Below, one piece after another: positions 58,799-64,000 of a stretch of DNA of 64,000 nucleotides (positions within the stretch are counted from its first letter, which is position 1; every line of letters starts with the position of its first letter). The stretch is from contig JACKET010000004.1 of the NCBI GenBank assembly GCA_020632875.1, positions 62,001 to 126,000 of the forward strand. Reading direction: 5' to 3'. The notes beneath the pieces were generated by a model. It did no database searches. It saw nothing but the letters and a program-made list of their open reading frames with translations, and was not told the origin of the DNA. A program made the position numbers and the translations under genes. The DNA is from Alphaproteobacteria bacterium. GTDB lineage: Bacteria; Myxococcota_A; UBA796; GCA-2862545.

Positions 58799-59854
58799 TC
58801 AGTCGCGGAGGTATTGCGGCTTGTTCATGTAGCTGCCGTGCGCCTCGACGCCAGCGCCCGCCTGCAGCAGCGCACCGAATCCGCTCTGCTGCTTCAGCTC
58901 CAGCATCGCGAGCTGGCCGTTCGCGTAGGCGAGCTGGTCGATGAGCGCCCGGATCATCGCCACGCGCATCGCGCTCCCCACGCCGTCGGCGCGATGGATG
59001 ACCTCGGCGAACTTGATCTTGTCCATCGTCAGGCAGACGGACTTCTCCTTCGCGATGCACGACGCCATCCGCGTGTGCCTGTCCTGCACGAGCGCGCACA
59101 TCCCGAAGGCCTCGCCCGCTTCGAGGGCCGCGAGCGGCTCGACCTTGTCGCCCTTCGCGGCGACCACCACGTCGACGAGCCCGCTCGCGACGACGTACAT
59201 CTCGTTGCCCGGCTCGCCCTCGGTGATCACGAAGTGCCCGCGCCGGAAGCCCACCGGGTAGAACTCCTTCGCCAGGGCGGCGAGGTCGGCCTCGGGGATG
59301 TCGCGGAACAGCGGGCTGCTCTTCAGCACCCCCGTCGCATCGACCCGGCCGGGGACCATGAAGCCGCCGGAGCCGAACGCGCTCGACACGCGATCGAAGA
59401 AGCCCTGGCTCGGGCGGATGTGCTGCGCGTCGGTGCCCTCGGCGAGCTCGGAGATCCGGTGCGAAGTGGTACGCAGGCGCTCGGTCAGCTCCTTCAGCGC
59501 GTGCTCTTCGATGTTCAGCACCACGGGGCTGTTGAAGCTGCGGAGCCGCGCGAATCCCTCGGCGTCGAGGAGCAGGAGCGTGGCCGGCGTGATGCTGTTC
59601 ACGGACGCGGTGCGCATCCCGTCGGAGAAGAGCGCCATCTCGCCGAGGATTCCGCCCGACCGGACGTACCCGAGGCGCGTGTCGCCGGTGACGACCTCGA
59701 GCTCGCCCGACTCGACCACCGCGAGCGTCGGATCGACGTCGCCCTCGGCGATGAGCTGCTGCCGATCCCCGACCTCGATCCGGTTGAAGTGGCGGAGGGC
59801 GACCTTGATGTCCATCTCGGTCATCCCGTCGAAGATGGAGGGCAGCGTGTTCAT
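58799..59854 (-). CDS. Protein with two cyclic-nucleotide-binding domains
   Basis: 351 residues from ATG 59854 (GGAG six bases upstream; an in-frame GTG at 59869 is an alternative). Two CNB domains: about 10-130 (LAVVESGELEVVTGDTRL, GGILGEMALFSDGMRTAS) and about 185-305 (FVITEGEPGNEMYVVASGLV, GEAFGMCALVQDRHTRMAS). Both keep the phosphate-binding cassette GE, but the conserved Arg aligns with DGMRTAS in the first and DRHTRMAS in the second. No DNA-binding helix-turn-helix follows, so it is not a CRP-type regulator; it may sense cAMP/cGMP for a partner in the operon with the following two genes. Confidence 0.85.
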   Translation of the reverse strand: MNTLPSIFDGMTEMDIKVALRHFNRIEVGDRQQLIAEGDVDPTLAVVESGELEVVTGDTRLGYVRSGGILGEMALFSDGMRTASVNSITPATLLLLDAEGFARLRSFNSPVVLNIEEHALKELTERLRTTSHRISELAEGTDAQHIRPSQGFFDRVSSAFGSGGFMVPGRVDATGVLKSSPLFRDIPEADLAALAKEFYPVGFRRGHFVITEGEPGNEMYVVASGLVDVVVAAKGDKVEPLAALEAGEAFGMCALVQDRHTRMASCIAKEKSVCLTMDKIKFAEVIHRADGVGSAMRVAMIRALIDQLAYANGQLAMLELKQQSGFGALLQAGAGVEAHGSYMNKPQYLRD

Positions 59855-59955
59855 CGACGACTCCAGCACGGGCGCCGCCCTTGTGGAAGGAGGCCGGCGT
59901 GGGACATACTAACGCCACCTTCCCCCTTCTCCCTCCCCCTTCCCCCTGCCCTCCG

Positions 59956-60678
59956 ATGACCCGACTGCTCCCCCTGCTGCTGCTGGGTTGCGGGCCGCAC
60001 GTCCCGCGTTTCCCCGGGCCTCTCGGACCGGTGGCCTACGCGCGGCCTCCCGCGGTGCACGTGCACGACCTGCCCGCGGCCGACGACGTCCCCGAGCCAC
60101 CCGAGGCCCCCGGGACCGCGGAGGGCCGCGACGTCGAGCCGCCCCGCGACCGACCGTCCCGGCGCGGCGGGATGGGCGACGCGATCGCCGACTCCGCGCG
60201 TCACTACCTCACGCACACGCCGCCCAGCACGTTCCGCAACGACTGCTCGGGCTTCGTGATGGCGTCCTACGCGCGCGCGGGTCTCCCGATCAGCGGCAGC
60301 TCGCGTTCGCTGTGGGAGGACGCGAAGGAACGCGGCGCGATCCACAAGAAGCTCCGGCCCGAGCCCGGCGATCTGGCGTTCTTCGACGACACGTACGACC
60401 GCAACGGCAACGGGCGGCGCGACGACCCGCTCACCCACGTGGCCGTGGTGCTCGAGGTCCACGAGGACGGCACGATCGTGCTCGGACACGGCGGCACCTC
60501 GAAGGGCCGCACCGAGCTCCGGATGAACCTGATCCACCCGTCCCAGCGCACGGGCGACGACGGCGAGGTCATGAACGACTGGCTGCGCGCGCGGCGCCGC
60601 GACGAGCCCGAGGACGGGAAGTACCTCGCGGGCGAGCTGTGGCGGGGGTTCGCGCGCTTCGAGCCCAACGGCTCGTAG
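59956..60678 (+). CDS. NlpC/P60-type cell-wall hydrolase lipoprotein
   Basis: 240 residues from ATG 59956. Lipobox LLLLGC, a long Pro/Ala linker, then an NlpC/P60-like domain with NDCSGFVMASYARAG (nucleophile Cys near 97), LTHVAVVLEV (His near 160) and GHGG. It probably cuts peptide bonds of peptidoglycan at the outer membrane. It is divergent from the cyclic-nucleotide gene and convergent with the Pro/Cys-Leu repeat gene. Confidence 0.82.
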   Translation: MTRLLPLLLLGCGPHVPRFPGPLGPVAYARPPAVHVHDLPAADDVPEPPEAPGTAEGRDVEPPRDRPSRRGGMGDAIADSARHYLTHTPPSTFRNDCSGFVMASYARAGLPISGSSRSLWEDAKERGAIHKKLRPEPGDLAFFDDTYDRNGNGRRDDPLTHVAVVLEVHEDGTIVLGHGGTSKGRTELRMNLIHPSQRTGDDGEVMNDWLRARRRDEPEDGKYLAGELWRGFARFEPNGS

Positions 60679-60681
60679 CCC

Positions 60682-61371
60682 TCAGGCGTCTTCGTCGTCG
60701 AGGCGGTCGAGGACGTCGGCCGGCAGCACGGCGTGCTCGATCAGCTTCGCCACCACGTCGGCCCGGGCCGGCGCATGCCAGTACGCGCCGTCGTCCTTCT
60801 TGCCGCCCCGCTTCGGGCGCCGCGGCGGCGCGACCTTCAGGCAGGGCCCCACGTCGAGGCACGGCATCGCCTCGAGGCACGGCCCGACCTCGATCGGCGC
60901 GACGACCGGCTCCGAAGGCGCGATCTCGAGACACGGCCCGAAGTCCAGGCACGGCTGGATGACGTTCAGGCAGGCGCCGAGGTCGGGCTGCGGCGCGACG
61001 GTCGGACCGAGGCACGGCCCCACGGGCGGCTCCGGTGCGGCCGGAGCGGGCGGTGGAGCCGGCGGCGGCCTGGGCACCACCGGGCGCGGCGGAGGCTCCG
61101 GCGCCGGCGAGAGGCACGGATGGACCGGCGTGGGCGGAGGAGGCGGAGGAGGCGGAGGAGGCGAGAGGCAGGGCTGGACCGGAGGCTGGGAAACCGGCGG
61201 GGGCGGCTCCTCCACCGGCGGCACGGGCGGCTCGCCCGGTCGACCGCCCCGCCCTTCGTCGGGGTTCTCGAAGAGCTCCCCGACGATCGGCAGGTTCTCG
61301 GGATCGAGCCCGTCGCACCCGGCGAGGCCGAGCGCGCCGAGCAGCGCGGGGGAGAGCTTCTTCGGTGCCAT
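60682..61371 (-). CDS. Pro-rich lipoprotein-like protein with repeated Pro-Cys-Leu
   Basis: 229 residues from ATG 61371. Starts MAPKKLSPALLGALGLAGCD with lipobox LAGC. A Pro-rich stretch (runs of up to ten Pro) is followed by a dozen PCL/ACL motifs: PCLSP, PCLSPAP, PCLGP, ACLNV, PCLDF, PCLEI, PCLEA, PCLDV, PCLKV. Then comes a basic patch (PRRPKRGGKKD) and a helical C-terminus. I do not recognise a family. It could be a Cys-rich surface protein, a metal-binding protein or a RiPP-like precursor; the last is unsupported because no modifying enzyme is adjacent apart from the YgiQ radical SAM gene 20 bases upstream. Confidence 0.75.
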   Translation of the reverse strand: MAPKKLSPALLGALGLAGCDGLDPENLPIVGELFENPDEGRGGRPGEPPVPPVEEPPPPVSQPPVQPCLSPPPPPPPPPPTPVHPCLSPAPEPPPRPVVPRPPPAPPPAPAAPEPPVGPCLGPTVAPQPDLGACLNVIQPCLDFGPCLEIAPSEPVVAPIEVGPCLEAMPCLDVGPCLKVAPPRRPKRGGKKDDGAYWHAPARADVVAKLIEHAVLPADVLDRLDDEDA

Positions 61372-61391
61372 CCCGGGGATTCTACCGGACG

Positions 61392-63395
61392 CTAGCGCCC
61401 GCGCCCCCGTCCGCGTCCCCTGCCCCGCCCGCGCCCACCGGAGTGGGGCTTCCGCTGCGGCAGCGGCGCGGGGACCAGGTGCTCGGGGCCGTTGCCGACG
61501 AGATCCTCGCGGCCGGCCTCGCGCAACGCCTCGCGGGCGAGGTCCCACCAGTCCTTGCTCCAGTAGAGCAGGAGGGCCTTCTGGAGCTTCTTCTCCCGCA
61601 GCCCCTTCGCGACGTAGATCTCTTCGCCCGTCAGCGGGTCGATGCCCGTGTGGTACATCGCGCTCGCCACGCTCATCGGGGTGGGGATGAAGTCCTGCAC
61701 CTGGCGCGGCCGGTAGCCCTGGGACTTCAGCCAGAGCGCGAGCTCGATCATGTCGTCGAGCGAGCAGCCCGGGTGGCCGGAGATGAAGTACGGGATGTCG
61801 TACTGCTCTTTGCCGGCGTCTTCGCTCGCGCACTGGAACATCGTGCGGAACCGCTCGAACGACGCGATGCCCGGCTTCTTCATCTTCGCGAGGACGCGGT
61901 CGCTCGCGTGCTCGGGGGCCACCGAGAGGTGCCCGCCCACGTGGTGCCGGGCGAGCTGCGCGACGTACTCGGGGCTGCGCTCGGCGAGGTCGTAGCGCAC
62001 GCCGCTCGCGATGAACACGTGCTTGACGCCCTTTTCGGCGCGCACGGCCTCCATCACGTCGATCACGGGTGCGTGGTCGGTGACGAGGTTCTTGCAGATC
62101 GTGGGGTGCACGCACGAGAGCCGCTTGCACGACGCCTCGATCTCGGGGTCGCGGCACTTCATCTTGTACATGTTGGCGGTCGGACCGCCGAGATCGGTGA
62201 TCGTGCCGCGGAAGTCGCCCATGCGGCGGATCTCGCGGATCTCGCGGAGCACGCTCTCTTTCGACCGGCTCTGGATGATCCGGCCCTCGTGCTCGGTGAT
62301 CGAGCAGAACGTGCACCCGCCGAAGCACCCGCGCATGAGCACGACCGAGTGCTTCACGGTCTCGAACGCCGGGATGCGGTCGGTGTACGTCGGGTGGGGG
62401 ACCCGGTTGAACGGGAGGTCGTACAGCCCGTCCATGCTGACCGCATCGGCCGCCTCGCCGGAGTCGTCGTCGAGCGGCAGGGATGGCGGGTTGTAGAACA
62501 CCGCGTTGTCGCCGTGCATCTGGAGGAGCGGCCGGGCGTTGCCGGGGTTGGTCTCCTTCTGGAAGGCCTTCGCCATCCGCGCGTAGGCGACCTTGTCGTC
62601 GCACACCTCTTCGTACGCGGGCAGGACCACGATCCCGCGGTCCTGGGCGGACGCTTTGAGCGCGCGATGCTCGAGCAGCTCGGGGAGCTCGGCCTTGCGG
62701 GCGACCCAGGCCGTGCCGCGCACGTCGCGGATGGCGCGGATGTCCTCGCCCTCCGCGAGCCGGCGGGCGACCTCCCAGATCGGCCGCTCGCCCATGCCGA
62801 ACACGAGCATGTCGGCCTTGGTGTCGACGAGGATGGAGCGGCGCACGGTCTCGGACCAGTAGTCGTAGTGCGCGATGCGACGGAGGCTGGCCTCGATGCC
62901 GCCGAGGATCACGGGCACGCCCTTGTACGCCTCGCGGCAGCGCTGCGCGTAGACCATCGAGGCGCGGTCGGGACGACGGCCCGTGTCGCCGCCCGGTGAG
63001 TACTGGTCTTCGCCGCGGTTCTTCTTCTGGGACGTGAGCCGGTTGAGCATGCTGTCGAGGTTGCCCGCGCTCACCCCGAAGAACAGCCGGGGCTGCCCGA
63101 GGGCGCGGAACGCGTCGGCGCTCGTCCAGTCGGGCTGCGCGATCAGGCCGACGCGGAAGCCGCGGCCCTCGAGGAATCGCGCGATGAGCACGGGCCCGAA
63201 CGCGGGGTGATCGACATAGGCGTCGCCCGTGACGATCACGATGTCGACGGCATCCCAGCCGCGCGCCTCGAGATCCTCCCGGTTCATCGGGAGGAAACGA
63301 TGCGCGTAGCTCACCGGGCCGCGACGGTGCGGCCGGCTCTTGCGCGGCGGCTCGGTGGAGGCGAACCGCGACCCCTCGACGTCGCCCATTCCCAT
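61392..63395 (-). CDS. ygiQ: YgiQ-family radical SAM protein
   Basis: 667 residues. The N-terminal domain MNREDLEARGWDAVDIVIVT leads to GDAYVDHPAFGPVLIARFLE; the radical SAM site is RGCFGGCTFCSITEHEGR near 364 (Cx3Cx2C). The C-terminal ISGHPGCSLDDMIELALWLK and DFIPTPMSVASAMYHTG are family blocks; the tail is a repeated Gly-Arg run. YgiQ function is unknown. An unusually long N-terminal extension precedes MNREDL; the true start could be closer to it. Confidence 0.93.
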   Translation of the reverse strand: MGMGDVEGSRFASTEPPRKSRPHRRGPVSYAHRFLPMNREDLEARGWDAVDIVIVTGDAYVDHPAFGPVLIARFLEGRGFRVGLIAQPDWTSADAFRALGQPRLFFGVSAGNLDSMLNRLTSQKKNRGEDQYSPGGDTGRRPDRASMVYAQRCREAYKGVPVILGGIEASLRRIAHYDYWSETVRRSILVDTKADMLVFGMGERPIWEVARRLAEGEDIRAIRDVRGTAWVARKAELPELLEHRALKASAQDRGIVVLPAYEEVCDDKVAYARMAKAFQKETNPGNARPLLQMHGDNAVFYNPPSLPLDDDSGEAADAVSMDGLYDLPFNRVPHPTYTDRIPAFETVKHSVVLMRGCFGGCTFCSITEHEGRIIQSRSKESVLREIREIRRMGDFRGTITDLGGPTANMYKMKCRDPEIEASCKRLSCVHPTICKNLVTDHAPVIDVMEAVRAEKGVKHVFIASGVRYDLAERSPEYVAQLARHHVGGHLSVAPEHASDRVLAKMKKPGIASFERFRTMFQCASEDAGKEQYDIPYFISGHPGCSLDDMIELALWLKSQGYRPRQVQDFIPTPMSVASAMYHTGIDPLTGEEIYVAKGLREKKLQKALLLYWSKDWWDLAREALREAGREDLVGNGPEHLVPAPLPQRKPHSGGRGRGRGRGRGRGR

Positions 63396-63449
63396 GGCGG
63401 ACGCCCTAACCGGCTTCGCGACGGGCGGCGGCCCGACGGACCCGGCGCC

Positions 63450-64000
63450 CTACTTGAAGACCTTGTTCCAGAGCTTGCCGGCCGTGTCCTTCACGGTGGT
63501 CGCCCCCTGGCCCACGCGATCGCCGGCGTCCTTGACGATGGCTGCGCTGACCTGGCCGAACAGCTGCTTGAACGGAGAGAACTTGGGGTCGGTGAAGCTG
63601 CCCGAGACCTCGACCTCGGTCGCGAACGTCTTGTCCTTCCCGCCGACGAGCCAGCTCGCCGTGCTCAGCAGCGCCTTGTTGAGCCCCGAGAACGCGGAGG
63701 TGCGGTTGAACCGGACGTTGTAGAGGCTGACGGGCCCGCCGGCGCGGACCTTCGAGCCCTGCATCCACAGATCGACCTCGGCATCGAGCGTGCCCTCGCG
63801 GATCTCGACGCCGAACGAGTGCAGGTTCACCGCGAGGTAGGGGTCGAAGTCGCGCGCCTGCATGCCCTTCCCGGACACGTGGCCCGTGATCACCCCGCCC
63901 GGCGTGACCTTCCCGCGCGCGTAGACCGGAGCGCCCGCCGTGTACGTGCTCGCGGTCCACGGCAGGTCGCCGTCGACCGGGCCGATCGCGAGCTTGGTGT
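63450..64000 (-). CDS. AsmA/DUF748-like protein, C-terminal part (start outside window)
   Basis: The frame is open to the window edge; the last 183 residues are present. Content such as DLWMQGSKVRAGGPVSLYNV, NKALLSTASWLVGGKDKTFA and VSGSFTDPKFSPFKQLFGQV matches the C-terminal part of DUF748/AsmA-like large periplasmic proteins, which are linked to outer-membrane lipid transport. The N-terminus and any anchor lie beyond 64000. Confidence 0.75.
   Translation of the reverse strand, partial: TKLAIGPVDGDLPWTASTYTAGAPVYARGKVTPGGVITGHVSGKGMQARDFDPYLAVNLHSFGVEIREGTLDAEVDLWMQGSKVRAGGPVSLYNVRFNRTSAFSGLNKALLSTASWLVGGKDKTFATEVEVSGSFTDPKFSPFKQLFGQVSAAIVKDAGDRVGQGATTVKDTAGKLWNKVFK

Noticed and set aside
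60682..63395. RiPP system from the Pro/Cys-Leu protein and the radical SAM gene
   Set aside because: The radical SAM protein is plainly YgiQ-family, not a SPASM or RiPP enzyme, and no leader-binding domain is present.

Overview
The window is about 70% GC, densely packed and looks like a chromosomal segment of a Myxococcota-like (deltaproteobacterial) organism. Pointers to this are an AgmX/PglI-type C-terminal domain protein, two Hanks-type Ser/Thr kinases and a PP2C phosphatase, a FYDLN-type acidic protein, multiheme cytochromes, long Asp-rich secreted proteins, a MYXO-CTERM-like tail and an RpoN gene beside hpf. No tRNA, rRNA, prophage, plasmid function or CRISPR array was seen. The lineage is an inference from gene content.

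Layout: 1-5843 (-) is the N-terminal two thirds or so of a giant exported VWA/PKD/DUF11/RHS protein. 5844-7283 is non-coding and carries a four-unit repeat array. 7284-8045 is yaaA. 8223-12207 (-) is a compact lasso-peptide-type RiPP operon (precursor, HPr-kinase-like tailoring kinase, PqqD-like B1, protease B2, asparagine-synthetase-like cyclase) whose last gene, translationally coupled, is a Ser/Thr kinase. 12306-17004 (-) holds an unknown gene, ndk, sucD, sucC and citrate synthase. metK (+), hpf-rpoN (-), kdsB-pyrG (-) and rplM-rpsI (-) follow.

23986-29210 has a BNR-repeat exported protein, a FYDLN acidic protein, truA and an exported propeller/FN3/beta-barrel fusion. 29372-34817 (-) is frr-uppS-cdsA-rseP-tsaB plus a catalytically degenerate aspartate-semialdehyde dehydrogenase paralogue. 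34943-37553 (+) is a trio of multiheme lipocytochromes sitting where pyrH would be expected, between frr and tsf-rpsB. 39152-41113 is a repeat-rich accessory island: a GxxExxY nuclease-fold gene bracketed by two nested families of inverted repeats, with a 9-bp tandem array beside it. Then come secA, an M23 peptidase, a PP2C phosphatase, rsmA and tsaD (-), an FAD oxidoreductase (+), a P1-family peptidase and, at 49749-51467 (-), an UshA-like multiheme lipoprotein that is only complete if an in-frame TGA is read as selenocysteine.

The last part carries a second kinase, a SurA-N-like protein, rimI, an LDL-receptor-A lipoprotein, an AgmX/PglI-type protein, a CPBP protease coupled to a degenerate carbamoyltransferase, a dual cyclic-nucleotide-binding protein, an NlpC/P60 lipoprotein, a Pro/Cys-Leu repeat protein, a YgiQ radical SAM enzyme and the end of an AsmA/DUF748-like gene.

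The three observations I would follow first are the probable selenoprotein, the lasso-type cluster whose predicted core ends in Ser next to a C-terminal-Ser-kinase homologue, and the inverted-repeat-bounded GxxExxY cassette.
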